From: an uncultured Azospirillum sp.
Lineage (GTDB): Bacteria; Pseudomonadota; Alphaproteobacteria; RF32; CAG-239
Direction: 5' to 3'
NCBI GenBank assembly: GCA_947301965.1
Contig: CAMYUM010000007.1
Span: forward strand, 1-64,000
DNA length: 64,000 bases
Shown here: one piece after another, positions 54,195-64,000 of the stretch
Position numbering within the stretch: position 1 is the first letter of the stretch
Layout of the letters: each line of letters starts with the position of its first letter
Notes under the pieces: generated by a model
The model's input: the letters and a program-made list of their open reading frames with translations, nothing else
The model's database searches: none
Told to the model about the DNA's origin: nothing
Program-made: the position numbers and the translations under genes

Positions 54195-56671
54195 TTTTTG
54201 TTTTCCGATTTGCTCTTTTTCAAGCCCTTATCATTTTCATTACCTGCAAGCTCATCATTTGCCTGATGCACGACCACCTGGTTAAACGGAATTTCAATAC
54301 CCTCTTCATTGAAGCGACGATTAATTTCGTATCTCAACTCGCTCGGTATACTCCATCCATCCCAAATATTACTGCTATATCCACGTAAATCAAAATTCAA
54401 ACTGCTTTCACCAAAATCTTGGAACAACACATATGGCTCCGGTTTGCGCGCAACTTTACGATTCGCTGCTGCACACTCCAGCAATATTTGTTTTACTTTC
54501 TCCACATCGGAACCATAAGCGACCCCAACTGAAACATTAAACCGTGTCCAATTATTGCCATGTGTCATATTGGTAACGGAATTAGAAAGCAATGTTGCAT
54601 TTGGAATTATAACACTTGCACGAGAAAATGTTTCTATTTCGGTTGAACGGATATTAATTTGCTTAATTCTTCCCTCTTCACCATCAATTTTAACCCAGTC
54701 TCCTACCTTAAATGGACGTTCAAACAAAAGAATAATTCCCGACATAAAGTTGTTTACTATGTTCTGCAATCCGAAACCGATACCGACTGACAAAGCACCA
54801 GCAACCAAGGCGAGGTTACTGAGGTCGCCTCCCATCACCAAAATTGCCAAGACTACAGATATTACAACACCGATAAAACCGAACCCAGATAATAGCGAAT
54901 GTTTAATTCCATCATCTATTTCAACATGCGATAGAATGTTATCTTGCAACTTATTCCGCAAAATTTTGAAAATCTTCAATGAACAGAAGAACACTACAAT
55001 ACCGAGAATAATCAAGAACAGTGAAATTTTAACACCGCCAACCTTAAAACCGAAAAACAACTTCTTAACGCTTTGCAGCAATATATCAGTTGAAACTCCC
55101 CACAGCGTCAGAACCGCCAACAAACCGATAGTCATAAAAATCGGATTGATTGTTACATGCAGCCAAAAATCAATTTTTTCCAACAACGCCTTTTTAGCTC
55201 TGAACTTATTACCCCAAAAGCTGAACAGTAACAATCTTCTTATCAATTCAAATACAGCTTTACGTAGTACTAACAAAATAACAACTACTAAAACCGAAAA
55301 CAGAAAACGGTTAACAATAAAACTTGATAATCTCGGATATCCGAATAACGAAACACAAATAACCATAACCGCTGCTAGTCCGGTCAAAAAGATCATTCTT
55401 AAAGCACGTCTGTTCCGAGCATCAATTGTTGCAACTGTTTCTTCATCATCATCTTCCTTGGCCTCGGCAATAACATCATCCCAGAAAAACATTTTAACAA
55501 CCCAAACCGTGCACAACGATTTTACCGCAATCGACATTACCGAAATATAATATATCAATTCCAGAGAAGAATTTGCCTCACTTGCAATATGTTGCAACAT
55601 TGCACATATACCGATAACAAAAAAGCTAAAGTAAAAAGCTTTAGTCAGACGTTTTGCTTTTTCGGTTTCCATTGCAATCAAACGCCATTTCGGATTATAC
55701 GGAGCAAATACCACCCTGATCGCCGCATTTGATAGGAAAATATAAAGAGAATAGTATAAAGCACTAACCAAAACCACACCGAAAAAACCTACCGTCAATA
55801 TTTTAGTGTGTACTGCCCATACCAAAAAACCGCCCAACATAACCGCCGGAATCACTCCGTAAGCACAGGCCACAAACATAGCTGCAATCACTTTAGTAAA
55901 ATATGGCGGAATTCCCGTAATATTGTGGCGTTTATATCCCAAATGACGAATAATCATTAATCGCAAAAAAATACCGAATGACAACGCGATTGCAATCAAG
56001 ATCAACACCGGTATAACATTGGCTTTGACCTTTCCTCTTTCTTCTGACGACAGATCCCCATACCAAGTCAACGGCGATTTCAAAATATTAAAGCCTAAAT
56101 TCACAAATTCGGCTGTCGCACGCAAAAAATTACTGGGATAAATTATCGGCTCCTGGTAATAAAGCAGATTACCAATCAACGCCTGTTTGCGCACGCTTGA
56201 AATCATCGTCGTCAACTCTTCGGCCCGATTTATCAATATGTCTACTTCTGCAATTTTACCTTTTTGAAAAATCAGCTCCTCATTATATTCCTTACGCTTT
56301 TCCGCAATAACCGGTAACTCTTCTTCCCCTTCTTTCGGCATCTCACCCAAAGATTCTATTCTTTTATTAATACTCTTTAAATCAGCATCTAGCTGTTTGT
56401 GTGCCTCTTGTAACTGACTTGTTGCGGTTCCCAAATAAGACACATATTTACTTATTACCCTCGCATCAACATTACCCGTTTTCAAAGCATCTTCAACATT
56501 AGCGAGCTCTCTGCCTATACTGGCATAATCAATCATTGACGAAACAGAACTGACCACAAAAGTGCGTGCATCGACTTCTTGAGATGTCTTTTCGACAACA
56601 ACATCATCGGCTCTCGCTGATACTGTCGCAAGCATCAGCATTGCAATCATGATATAAGCCAGCTTCTTCAT
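54191..56671 (-). CDS. large MscS-family mechanosensitive channel
   Basis: 826 residues from the ATG at 56671 (signal peptide MKKLAYIMIAMLMLATVSARA), with GGGA upstream. An N-terminal periplasmic coiled-coil region (about 40-170) is followed by about ten membrane helices and the MscS core: pore helix VAGALSVGIGFGLQNIVNNFMSGIILLFERP, then VGDWVKIDGEEGRIKQINIRSTEIETF. A long acidic cytoplasmic tail ends it. This MscK/DUF3772-like layout indicates an osmotic release channel in the inner membrane. First gene of an operon with murD and probably tRNA-Thr. Confidence 0.9.
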   Translation of the reverse strand: MKKLAYIMIAMLMLATVSARADDVVVEKTSQEVDARTFVVSSVSSMIDYASIGRELANVEDALKTGNVDARVISKYVSYLGTATSQLQEAHKQLDADLKSINKRIESLGEMPKEGEEELPVIAEKRKEYNEELIFQKGKIAEVDILINRAEELTTMISSVRKQALIGNLLYYQEPIIYPSNFLRATAEFVNLGFNILKSPLTWYGDLSSEERGKVKANVIPVLILIAIALSFGIFLRLMIIRHLGYKRHNITGIPPYFTKVIAAMFVACAYGVIPAVMLGGFLVWAVHTKILTVGFFGVVLVSALYYSLYIFLSNAAIRVVFAPYNPKWRLIAMETEKAKRLTKAFYFSFFVIGICAMLQHIASEANSSLELIYYISVMSIAVKSLCTVWVVKMFFWDDVIAEAKEDDDEETVATIDARNRRALRMIFLTGLAAVMVICVSLFGYPRLSSFIVNRFLFSVLVVVILLVLRKAVFELIRRLLLFSFWGNKFRAKKALLEKIDFWLHVTINPIFMTIGLLAVLTLWGVSTDILLQSVKKLFFGFKVGGVKISLFLIILGIVVFFCSLKIFKILRNKLQDNILSHVEIDDGIKHSLLSGFGFIGVVISVVLAILVMGGDLSNLALVAGALSVGIGFGLQNIVNNFMSGIILLFERPFKVGDWVKIDGEEGRIKQINIRSTEIETFSRASVIIPNATLLSNSVTNMTHGNNWTRFNVSVGVAYGSDVEKVKQILLECAAANRKVARKPEPYVLFQDFGESSLNFDLRGYSSNIWDGWSIPSELRYEINRRFNEEGIEIPFNQVVVHQANDELAGNENDKGLKKSKSENKK

Positions 56672-56693
56672 TTTGCAGTCTCCCTTCATCTAA

Positions 56694-57695
56694 CTACTTT
56701 GCCCAAAGACGAGCAATTTTATACGCATTTCCGGCAACACCAAAACGCAGATTATCAGCCACACACCAAAAACTAAACCCGTTTTCAACTGAAACATCTT
56801 GGCGCAGGCGACTTACATAAACTTCTGTTTCACCCTGCACATCATTTAATGTCACATATCCGCCGGAAACTTTTTTATCAAAAACTATCACATCTTTTGT
56901 CTGTTTCATCATTGATGCTATTTCATCAACATCGACATCTTTTTCACACTCAACATTAACATACGCGGCACTGCCGACAAACGCCGGAATAAACGCACAA
57001 TTGGCATGAACCTTAACATTGCTGTTCAACACTTTTTTAACTTCGGCATTAATACTCCACTCATATTTAGTTTCATCGCCGATAAATTCTTCAACCTGCG
57101 GAATGGCATTAAAAGCTATTTGTTTGCCGAAAACTTTTTGATCATCGACCAAGCTTTCATTCATAAAAATTTTTCTTGTTTGCGAAAACAGCTCGTCCAT
57201 TCCTTCTTTGCCGTAAACTGATGTTGAATTATAGGTTGAAACAACCAACCTCTTAATCTTACACTTTTTATCCACTTCAACCAACGGCAATAAAATCTGT
57301 GCAACTGTTGCCGACGGCACACTGACCAAATTGCGTTTGGCATTTTTAATTTCCGCCTCATTAACTCCGGCCACAATCATCGGCACATCGGTATCGCTAA
57401 AAAAGCATCCGCTGCAATCAATTACCTTTGCTCCCTTATCAAGTGCCTTATGAACAAAACGTTTGGATATTTCTTCCGTTGTTGCAAAAATTGCCACATC
57501 GATTCCCGAAAAGTCAAAACTATCAAGATTTAATACATCTATATCCTCTTCTTCACCAAAAGAGGCCTGGCTGCCCAATACCGCACGCGGCTCCAATGCC
57601 ACAACATCTGACAGACGATATCCTCCGTCTGCCAAAAAATTTAAGACCTCACGCCCGATACTTCCCTCTGCTCCGACAACCGCAATTTTTGCCAT
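56694..57695 (-). CDS. aspartate-semialdehyde dehydrogenase-like protein lacking the catalytic residues (USG-1-like)
   Basis: 333 residues. The family framework is clear: nucleotide-binding AVVGAEGSIGREVLNFL, DCSGCFFSDTDVPMIVAGVN, VVSTYNSTSVYGKEGMDEL and the dimer region. In Asd the catalytic Cys sits in NPNCSTIQ; here the same place reads VPSATVAQ, with Ala at about residue 129. The catalytic His of the VGHS motif is replaced in FVGSAAYVN. Such Cys-less paralogues, including E. coli USG-1, are known and have no proven enzymatic role. The true Asd would be elsewhere in the genome. GAGGTG upstream of the ATG. Confidence 0.82.
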   Translation of the reverse strand: MAKIAVVGAEGSIGREVLNFLADGGYRLSDVVALEPRAVLGSQASFGEEEDIDVLNLDSFDFSGIDVAIFATTEEISKRFVHKALDKGAKVIDCSGCFFSDTDVPMIVAGVNEAEIKNAKRNLVSVPSATVAQILLPLVEVDKKCKIKRLVVSTYNSTSVYGKEGMDELFSQTRKIFMNESLVDDQKVFGKQIAFNAIPQVEEFIGDETKYEWSINAEVKKVLNSNVKVHANCAFIPAFVGSAAYVNVECEKDVDVDEIASMMKQTKDVIVFDKKVSGGYVTLNDVQGETEVYVSRLRQDVSVENGFSFWCVADNLRFGVAGNAYKIARLWAK

Positions 57696-57755
57696 TTTTC
57701 ACCTCACAAATACTATATCTCGTATTTACTTATAAAATCAAATCTTATTACACTT

Positions 57756-58829
57756 TTATTCCAATTCTGCCAAACGTTGCGCCTGATCCTCTGCCAACAG
57801 AGCATCAATAATCTCACCCAGAGCATCACCTGAAACCACTTCGTCAAGCTTATACAAGGTCAAATTAATTCTATGGTCTGTAACACGCCCTTGCGGGTAG
57901 TTATAAGTGCGAATTCTCTCCGAGCGATCACCGCTTCCGACTTGCAGCTTTCTTCTTTCCGAATATGCGCTGTCAATAGAAGTTTTTTGTTGGTCATATA
58001 ATTTTGCACGCAACTGACGCATGGCCTGCTCTTTGTTTTTGAATTGCGAACGTCCGTCCTGACATTGTACCACCGTCCCGGTCGGAATATGAGTAATACG
58101 AACTGCCGATTCCGTTTTATTAATATGCTGTCCGCCGGCACCCGAAGCACGATAAACATCGATTCGTAAATCCGCCGGATTAATCTCAAAATCAACTTCC
58201 TCAATTTCAGGCAAAACCGCCACCGTCGCTGCCGACGTATGAACACGCCCTTGCGATTCCGTTACCGGCACACGTTGCACACGATGCGCCCCCGATTCAA
58301 ATTTCAATTTAGAAAACACATCTTTTCCGCTAATACTTGCCGAGGCTTCTTTATATCCGCCAAGCCCGTTTTCATTGGCATCAAGCACCTCAAATTTCCA
58401 TCCTTGCAAAGTTGCATAGCGGCGATACATTTCAAACAATACTGCCGCAAACAAAGCAGCTTCATCACCGCCTGTACCGGCACGCACTTCCAAGATTGCG
58501 TTTTTCTCATCTTCGGCATCTTTAGGCAACAGCAAAACCTTAATTTGTTTTTCGAGTTCCGGCAATTTTTCTTTTAGCTCAAAAAACTCTGCTTCAGCCA
58601 TTTCTTTCATTTCTTTATCAAGGCTGTCGTCTTGCATCATGGCTTCCGCATCATGCATATTTTCTTCAGCTTTTTTATAAACTTTTATCGCATCAACCAC
58701 CGGCGACAGTTCAGCCAATTCTTTATTCATCTTCACCATATCATCAGCCGACAACCCCGGCTCCGATAATAAAGCCGAAATTTCATCATAACGGTTTACA
58801 ACATTGGCCAGATTTTCTGCAAAACTCAT
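57756..58829 (-). CDS. prfA: peptide chain release factor 1
   Basis: 357 residues. The catalytic GGQ is in [22 protein letters not shown] (about residues 229-250), and the codon-recognition domain has [16 protein letters not shown], followed by [27 protein letters not shown]1 recognises UAA and UAG, so UAG is decoded as a stop in this organism. The start codon shares a base with the hisS stop (TAATG). Confidence 0.96.
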   Translation of the reverse strand: MSFAENLANVVNRYDEISALLSEPGLSADDMVKMNKELAELSPVVDAIKVYKKAEENMHDAEAMMQDDSLDKEMKEMAEAEFFELKEKLPELEKQIKVLLLPKDAEDEKNAILEVRAGTGGDEAALFAAVLFEMYRRYATLQGWKFEVLDANENGLGGYKEASASISGKDVFSKLKFESGAHRVQRVPVTESQGRVHTSAATVAVLPEIEEVDFEINPADLRIDVYRASGAGGQHINKTESAVRITHIPTGTVVQCQDGRSQFKNKEQAMRQLRAKLYDQQKTSIDSAYSERRKLQVGSGDRSERIRTYNYPQGRVTDHRINLTLYKLDEVVSGDALGEIIDALLAEDQAQRLAELE

Positions 58830-60061
58830 TATTTCAGCTCCTCTGACAGATTTTTCAAAGACACGTTTTTTTGTTCACCGTTATCAAGATTTTTAATCAC
58901 AACCTCACCTTTTGCCAATTCGTCAGAACCGACAATCACAGCTACACGTGCATTGATTTTATTCGCTTTAATCATGCGTTTTTTCATATTGCCGCTATAT
59001 CCCTGTTCAACCTTCAGGCCGGATAAACGTAGTTTTTGCGCAATCTCCAATGCTTCATCATTCACATCTTCTCCCACCGGAATAATTGCTATCGGACGTT
59101 CATTTTCAATCGGCTTATCCAACAGCATCGCCAATCTCTCAACACCGCAAGCCCAACCGATACCGGCAACATCACCGCCGCCCATTTGAGCGACCAAACC
59201 GTCATATCTTCCGCCGGCCAAAACTGTGCCTTGTGCGCCCAGTTTATCCGTAACCAATTCAAAAACTGTATGTGAATAATAATCTAAACCGCGAACCAAT
59301 CGATTATTTACACGGTACTTAATTCCCAGTTTATCCAGTCCCTCAAGAACTTTCTTAAAAAACTCCTTTGACTTATCATTCAAACTGTCACCATACAGCG
59401 GAGCATTTTCCACTACTGCTTTATCACATTCTTCTTTTGAATCTAAAATACGCAAAGGATTGCGCTCCAAACGTGCCTTGCTGTCATCTGACAACTCGTC
59501 ATAATGTCTGCGTAAATATTCAACCAACTTTGTCCTGTATGCATTGCGGCTTTCTTCATCACCCAACGAATTAACCTCAACCACGACCTGACCTTGCAAA
59601 CCGAGTTTTTCCAAAAACTCATATGCCATTGCAATAACTTCTACATCAGCCTGCGGAACATCTGCTCCCAACAACTCGACACCAAATTGCGTAAACTGAC
59701 GTTGCCGTCCTTTTTGCGGACGCTCATACCTGAACATCGGTCCTTGATAATACAGCTTCAACGGCAGATTTTGCTGCATTCCGTTTGAAACAAATGCACG
59801 TATTGCCCCCGCCGTTCCTTCCGGACGCAAAGTCAGACTTTCACCGCCGCGATCTTCAAAACAATACATTTCTTTCGTAACAATATCGCTGGTATCACCC
59901 AGATTGCGAGCAAACACTTCCGTAAACTCAAAAATCGGCGTTTCAATTTCCTCAAATCCGTATTTTTCTACTACGCTTTCCGCCATACGAGTAACTTGCT
60001 TGGTTCTTCTCTTGGCTTCGCCATACAAGTCATATGTACCTCTAACACTTTGCGTCTTCAT
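58829..60061 (-). CDS. hisS: histidyl-tRNA synthetase
   Basis: 410 residues. Class II synthetase: motif 1 region around [16 protein letters not shown], motif 2 [26 protein letters not shown], the histidine-specific motif [14 protein letters not shown] and motif 3 [16 protein letters not shown]-terminal anticodon-binding domain from about 318 ([17 protein letters not shown]). Attaches His to tRNA-His. In one operon with prfA; no tRNA-His in the window. Confidence 0.96.
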   Translation of the reverse strand: MKTQSVRGTYDLYGEAKRRTKQVTRMAESVVEKYGFEEIETPIFEFTEVFARNLGDTSDIVTKEMYCFEDRGGESLTLRPEGTAGAIRAFVSNGMQQNLPLKLYYQGPMFRYERPQKGRQRQFTQFGVELLGADVPQADVEVIAMAYEFLEKLGLQGQVVVEVNSLGDEESRNAYRTKLVEYLRRHYDELSDDSKARLERNPLRILDSKEECDKAVVENAPLYGDSLNDKSKEFFKKVLEGLDKLGIKYRVNNRLVRGLDYYSHTVFELVTDKLGAQGTVLAGGRYDGLVAQMGGGDVAGIGWACGVERLAMLLDKPIENERPIAIIPVGEDVNDEALEIAQKLRLSGLKVEQGYSGNMKKRMIKANKINARVAVIVGSDELAKGEVVIKNLDNGEQKNVSLKNLSEELK

Positions 60062-60085
60062 TTCTTTCCCTTTCTAAAACAAAAA

Positions 60086-60115
60086 TGAAAATAGCCCCGC
60101 ATCAGGCTATTTTCA
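60086..60115 (-). terminator. intrinsic terminator after the rodZ-like gene
   Basis: Perfect 11-bp stem TGAAAATAGCC / GGCTATTTTCA, followed on the minus strand by TTTTTGTTTT. It lies between the stop of the rodZ-like gene and the start of hisS. Confidence 0.9.
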
Positions 60116-60132
60116 TCCTGTTTCAACCACAC

Positions 60133-61137
60133 CTAATGGTTAGCTTTTAACAAACCATCAACATCTATTTTCATTTTGCGGTCACGTCTTATTACCGGTG
60201 TAAGTTTTCCGTTGACATACACTTCAACACCGACGTGTTTTCCTGCCGACAAAAGCAAACCTCTTATTTTTGGCAGACGATAACTGCTGCCAGCTTTCAT
60301 TACTTTGCTCAAATAAATCTTATTGGCATCTCTGACTTCAATCCAAACATCACCGCTGGTAATTTTGACCTCAACGCCTTCCTCTTCAGCATTTTTATTG
60401 CTGTTTTCTACATAACTTTCATCACTGACAATAATTTGTGATGAGGCTACGTCATCTTGAGGAACGATAATTGTAGGCAAATTTTTGCTTTCAGTTTCTG
60501 CTTTTTCATTATTTACCGCATCCTCAACCGATTTTTCTACAATGTTTTTTTGTTCTTCTTCGGTATTAAAATATTCAACTTTACCAAGATTGTTGTCGGA
60601 TTTTTCTTCTTGTTCTACCTTTACGGTTTCGATTCCGGCATCTCCGCTAGAAGGACGCAACAAACTCCACAACCCCGCCAACAAAGCAATAATTACCAGT
60701 CCTGCAATCACATATACTTTGTTCGGCACACTTGCTTCCGTAGCTGTTTCTTCGGGCAAAAATGTTTGTATACTCTTAGGTTTTACATGAATTTCTTCGC
60801 GAAACAGCTGTGTAATTCTTGTGTGATTAAGCCCCAAAAACTTTGCATATGAGCTTACAAATCCGGCCGAATAAGGCATCTGTGGCAAAGCCTTATAATT
60901 TCCGCTTTCAATTGCCTCCATATACCCGGTACGGATACACAGTTTTTTGGCAACATCTTCCAACTCATAGCCTTTTTTCAGACGTTCCTTGCGCAAAATC
61001 ACGCCAACTCTGTCGTCATCATCAGGCTCCGGCAGAGCTTTTCTGGTCGCGGCAATTTTTGCACTTGTAGAGTCGACTGTTTTACGCACTGCTCTGGTGC
61101 TCTTTTTTACAGTCTCTGTTTCTTTATCCTTTGTCAC
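60133..61137 (-). CDS. rodZ: RodZ-like helix-turn-helix membrane protein
   Basis: 334 residues. Cytoplasmic HTH domain of the Cro/RodZ type at about residues 45-110 (GVILRKERLKKGYELEDVAKKL, TGYMEAIESGNYKALP), one membrane helix (YVIAGLVIIALLAGLWSLL, about 140-160), an acidic linker, and a C-terminal DUF4115 domain (SGDVWIEVRDANKIYLSK). RodZ links MreB to the cell-wall elongation machinery. Same strand as hisS but separated from it by a terminator. Confidence 0.88.
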   Translation of the reverse strand: MTKDKETETVKKSTRAVRKTVDSTSAKIAATRKALPEPDDDDRVGVILRKERLKKGYELEDVAKKLCIRTGYMEAIESGNYKALPQMPYSAGFVSSYAKFLGLNHTRITQLFREEIHVKPKSIQTFLPEETATEASVPNKVYVIAGLVIIALLAGLWSLLRPSSGDAGIETVKVEQEEKSDNNLGKVEYFNTEEEQKNIVEKSVEDAVNNEKAETESKNLPTIIVPQDDVASSQIIVSDESYVENSNKNAEEEGVEVKITSGDVWIEVRDANKIYLSKVMKAGSSYRLPKIRGLLLSAGKHVGVEVYVNGKLTPVIRRDRKMKIDVDGLLKANH

Positions 61138-61183
61138 TGATTTTCCCCTGTTTTATAATATGGTTACATCATTATCACACATT

Positions 61184-63448
61184 CTAATAAATTTCAATAC
61201 CATGATCATTGGCATATGAAATTAATTGTGAGCGCACCGAAGCCCGCGGAGATTTTAACAAACTCTGCATATAGTCAGTAACTTCGGCTGAATTAACACT
61301 TCTGACCATTCCCTTTACACGCCCGAACGCAGCCCCGTTGCACGACAAATTTCGATACCCCAATCCTATAAGAGCCATCGCTTCAATCGGATTCGAAGCC
61401 ATTTCTCCGCAAACCGAACAATAAACGCCGTACTGTTGAGCTTTATCAACAATCATTTTCATTACTGACAAAAACGGGCGCGACAACACATCATATCGAT
61501 CCAAAAGCTTGGGATTTCCTCTGTCACATGCAAACACAAACTGTGCCAAATCGTTTGTTCCTACCGACACAAAATCAGCCTGCGGCAAAATTTGGTCAAG
61601 TTCAAATAATACCGAAGGAACCTCAATCATAAGCCCGACATTAATTTTCTTCGGCACCGGCATTCCTCGTTTTTTTTCTTTTTCAAGTTCCAGCATCAGT
61701 GTTTCTTTGGCATCTATAAACTCCTCAAAATCAGAAATCATCGGGAACATCACATTCAACTCATGCCCAACTGCCGCTTGCAAAAATGCCCTGATTTGCT
61801 GACGCAATATAACTCGTCGATCCAACGTAATTCTGATTGATCTCCAGCCTATTGCCGGATTAGCCTCACCGCCGTAAGCCCAATATGGCAACAACTTATC
61901 TGAACCCACGTCAAGACTGCGGAATATAACCTTTTTATTTTTGCTTCTGTCAATCAGATCCTTATAATATGTCACTTGTCGTTTTACATCAGGCATTGTC
62001 TCCGATGCCATAAACGGAATCTCGGTTCTATACAGCCCCACCCCGTCACAATTGGTTGTTTCAATATAATCAAAATCCAACGGAAGCCCGACATTTAGAT
62101 ACAAGCCTATCCTTTGTTTGTCTTTTGTAACTGACGGCAAATTTTTTAAGGCCGCCCATTTTTTTGCCAGTTCAATACTTTCTAACGCTTTTTTACGAAA
62201 ACCATCTGCCACCTGTTTTGACGGATTGATATATACCCAACCTTCGTTACCATCTACTGCCACGGTCTGTCCGTTATGAATTTCCGTAAATATACCTTTA
62301 ATTTTTGACAACACAGGGATATTCAGCGTTTTTGCAACAATTGCCACGTGCATTGTCGGAGTACCATCCTCTAAAATCAAACCGCGGATTCGACTATAAT
62401 CATAATCCATTAATTCTGCCGGACCCATGGTTTGCGCTACAATAATTATGTCTTTTGCATCAATCACTTTAGTCTTCTTGTTTTCACCCAATAAATATGA
62501 CAACAACCTGTCCGACACATCACGCAGGTCGTGCAATCTTTCTCTCATATAAACATCGGAGCTTTGAGACAACCTGTTCCACATATCCTCATATGCCCGT
62601 TCTACTGCAGCCTCAGCCGACAACCCGTTGTTTATATTGCCGACAATTTTATTGTACCATCCCTTATCTTTGGCAAACATTTTATATGCGTCCAAAATAT
62701 CGACATGCTCACCCAGGCCCAATTTTGTTGATGCAAATTTTGCTTCCAAATCCTCATTCATTTGCTGGTAGGCAACCTGCAAACGCAGCGATTCTTTATC
62801 TTTATCTTCGGCAAAAATATTGGTTACCGATTGACGACGCTTATGAACAACCGCAGTTCCGATTCCATATCCTTTGCTTAGGCTTACGCCTTTCATTCTG
62901 TCTCTGGTTGCCAACCCGCGTGATTTGTTCAGAGATTTTTTGTACTCCGACATTTCCGTTGATGACATAATTTCTGCCAAAAACATAGCAATTGTTTCCA
63001 GCAGTTCGACATCAACATCGCTATATTCCGTCTCTGCACAGTGATATATTCCCAGCACACCTACGGTCCGATTCCATTGCAAAATCGGTGCACCCATAAA
63101 TGACTTATAATCTTTTCCGACCAGCTCCGAACTTGCCGCAAACTTCGGATACATCCACAAATTATTCAGCGCCAACGATCTTTTATCATTGGCAATTTCT
63201 CCTATTATTCCCTCGCCGAAACGCAGGCGTGTTTGTTTGTTTTTTGCTTTATCCAACCCATAGGTTGAAAATAAATCCAAATAATTTTTATCAACCACGG
63301 CATAACACACCGCCGCATCGGCCTGCATAGCCTCGGCAATTGTTTTCAAAATATTCGCAAGTTTTTGCGCCATATCTCCCGAACTTTCGGTAATCTGCCG
63401 CAGTTGTTTCAAAATTCCTAATGCTTGTTTTATCGCTGGTGATTGCAT
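61184..63448 (-). CDS. ptsP: phosphoenolpyruvate-protein phosphotransferase of the nitrogen PTS
   Basis: 754 residues from ATG 63448; the track uses a TTG upstream, and neither has a strong ribosome site. An N-terminal GAF domain (about 15-155; FMGAPILQWNRTVGVLGIYH) precedes the EI region: phospho-His segment GTPTMHVAIVAKTLNIPVL, the PEP-binding LYRTEIPFM and PAIGWRSIRITLDRR, and the C-terminal CGEMASNPIEAMALIGLGYRNLS. EI-Ntr passes phosphate from PEP to NPr and EIIA-Ntr, regulating carbon-nitrogen balance and potassium. NPr and EIIA-Ntr genes are not in the window. Confidence 0.94.
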   Translation of the reverse strand: MQSPAIKQALGILKQLRQITESSGDMAQKLANILKTIAEAMQADAAVCYAVVDKNYLDLFSTYGLDKAKNKQTRLRFGEGIIGEIANDKRSLALNNLWMYPKFAASSELVGKDYKSFMGAPILQWNRTVGVLGIYHCAETEYSDVDVELLETIAMFLAEIMSSTEMSEYKKSLNKSRGLATRDRMKGVSLSKGYGIGTAVVHKRRQSVTNIFAEDKDKESLRLQVAYQQMNEDLEAKFASTKLGLGEHVDILDAYKMFAKDKGWYNKIVGNINNGLSAEAAVERAYEDMWNRLSQSSDVYMRERLHDLRDVSDRLLSYLLGENKKTKVIDAKDIIIVAQTMGPAELMDYDYSRIRGLILEDGTPTMHVAIVAKTLNIPVLSKIKGIFTEIHNGQTVAVDGNEGWVYINPSKQVADGFRKKALESIELAKKWAALKNLPSVTKDKQRIGLYLNVGLPLDFDYIETTNCDGVGLYRTEIPFMASETMPDVKRQVTYYKDLIDRSKNKKVIFRSLDVGSDKLLPYWAYGGEANPAIGWRSIRITLDRRVILRQQIRAFLQAAVGHELNVMFPMISDFEEFIDAKETLMLELEKEKKRGMPVPKKINVGLMIEVPSVLFELDQILPQADFVSVGTNDLAQFVFACDRGNPKLLDRYDVLSRPFLSVMKMIVDKAQQYGVYCSVCGEMASNPIEAMALIGLGYRNLSCNGAAFGRVKGMVRSVNSAEVTDYMQSLLKSPRASVRSQLISYANDHGIEIY

Positions 63449-63545
63449 AAAATTGTCCAATTTTGCTAAATTTGTGTTGTGATTTTATTTATATTATCTA
63501 TATTTATTCCCATAAATAGTAATATACAACACAAGGAGTAAATAA

Positions 63546-63908
63546 ATGGCTAACAACTACCGACGTGGTGACAAAGACACTCGTCCCTGGGGAACGTGGG
63601 AAGTTTTGGACTGCGGAGAGACTTTTTGCGTCAAACGCATCAAGGTTATTCCCGGTGCCAAATTATCGTTGCAGCTGCACCATCACCGCGCCGAACATTG
63701 GATTATAGTCAAAGGCACCGCCCGAGTCACTCTTGGTGATGAAATCATTACCAAACACACTGACGAACATATTTTTATTCCGGTTGAAACCAAACACCGC
63801 ATTGCCAACGAGACTAATCAAGATGTTGAGTTCATTGAAGTACAAGCCGGAGACAATCTTGATGAAAACGACATTGTCCGTCTTGAAGACATTTACGGAC
63901 GTGCATAA
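63546..63908 (+). CDS. cupin-fold protein related to the C-terminal domain of mannose-6-phosphate isomerase/GDP-mannose pyrophosphorylase
   Basis: 120 residues, AAGGAG ribosome site. The pattern RPWGTWEVLDCG, VKRIKVIPGAKLSLQLHHHRAEHWIIVKGTARVTLGDE and IFIPVETKHRIANE matches the cupin domain at the C-terminus of bifunctional ManC/WbpW enzymes, with metal-binding HHHRAEH. As a single-domain version it could be an independent phosphomannose isomerase-like enzyme; the substrate is not proven. Thirty bases ahead of a helicase gene on the same strand. Confidence 0.88.
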   Translation: MANNYRRGDKDTRPWGTWEVLDCGETFCVKRIKVIPGAKLSLQLHHHRAEHWIIVKGTARVTLGDEIITKHTDEHIFIPVETKHRIANETNQDVEFIEVQAGDNLDENDIVRLEDIYGRA

Positions 63909-63937
63909 TTTAACAACGACATATACGGGGAAAAATA

Positions 63938-64000
63938 ATGGACTTTTTAGATTTAGGTTTAAGTGAAAAAACCGTTCAAGCAATTAAAGAAAGTGGCATC
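63938..64000 (+). CDS. start of a DEAD-box RNA helicase gene, cut by the window end
   Basis: The 21 residues available begin MDFLDLGLSEKTVQAIKESG. This F-x-x-LGLS-x-x-x-x-x-A-I-x-E-x-G pattern is the Q-motif-proximal start of RhlE/DeaD-type helicases. An ACGGGG lies upstream. The rest of the gene is outside the window. Confidence 0.7.
   Translation, partial: MDFLDLGLSEKTVQAIKESGI

Noticed and set aside
54555-55550. 331-residue plus-strand ORF opposite the mscS-type gene
   Set aside because: It is antisense to a clear MscS-family gene, is rich in I, T, N and S, and matches no family; the long length reflects the composition of the membrane-protein gene on the other strand.

Overview
The window is a gene-dense, AT-rich stretch of an alphaproteobacterial chromosome. 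The strongest lineage markers are CtrA and its phosphotransferase ChpT, together with an alphaproteobacterial-style division cluster (ftsQ-ftsA-ftsZ), TrmFO, a RodZ-like protein and the nitrogen-type PTS enzyme PtsP. A pyruvate:ferredoxin oxidoreductase (nifJ) next to an iron-type superoxide dismutase suggests an anaerobic or microaerobic, oxygen-tolerant life, for example an uncultured host-associated alphaproteobacterium. The species cannot be named from sequence alone. UAG is an ordinary stop here: ftsZ, prfC and several other genes end in TAG, and release factor 1 (prfA) is present.

Layout. 0-4 kb: tail of an outer-membrane beta-barrel protein, then nifJ, which is split by a single in-frame TAG. 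4-6 kb: a lipoprotein, an RNA methyltransferase, rluD and a small membrane protein. 6.3-13.1 kb: a five-gene plus-strand run of unrecognised proteins ending in a VirD4/TraG-type coupling ATPase, with no other type IV secretion genes in the window. Two of its membrane proteins are paralogues. 13-17 kb: ArsR-type regulator, xseB-ispA, a periplasmic binding protein, a GST-like protein, a lipoprotein, and a decayed fragment of a NodT/TolC-type efflux channel. 17-25 kb: a dcw cluster reduced to mraY-ftsW-murG-murB-ftsQ-ftsA-ftsZ, without murD, murC and ddl in their usual places. 25-34 kb: tig behind tRNA-Leu, prfC, comEC, elbB, a squalene/phytoene synthase-like gene and trmFO. 34-39 kb: chpT, tRNA-Glu, sodB, ctrA, yqgE. 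39-46 kb: a DsbD-like protein, rnhA, an AlbA_2-domain protein, an M16 peptidase and murA. 46-52 kb: tRNA-Thr, an LpxL-like acyltransferase, two GNAT proteins, a CstA-type transporter and two unrecognised proteins. 52-64 kb: a duplicated tRNA-Thr locus, murD-mscS, an Asd-like protein, prfA-hisS, rodZ, ptsP, a cupin and the start of a DEAD-box helicase.

How the genes work together. The largest theme is envelope growth and division: murA, mraY, murG, murB, murD, ftsW, ftsQ, ftsA, ftsZ and rodZ, with ChpT-CtrA as the expected cell-cycle control. A second theme is translation: prfA, prfC, hisS, rluD, trmFO, tig and four intact tRNAs. The accessory content is the orphan coupling-protein operon, two related palindromic modules beside tRNA genes, and several family members that have lost catalytic residues (the DsbD-like and Asd-like proteins) or are interrupted (nifJ). 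No CRISPR array, insertion sequence, integrase or rRNA gene was seen.
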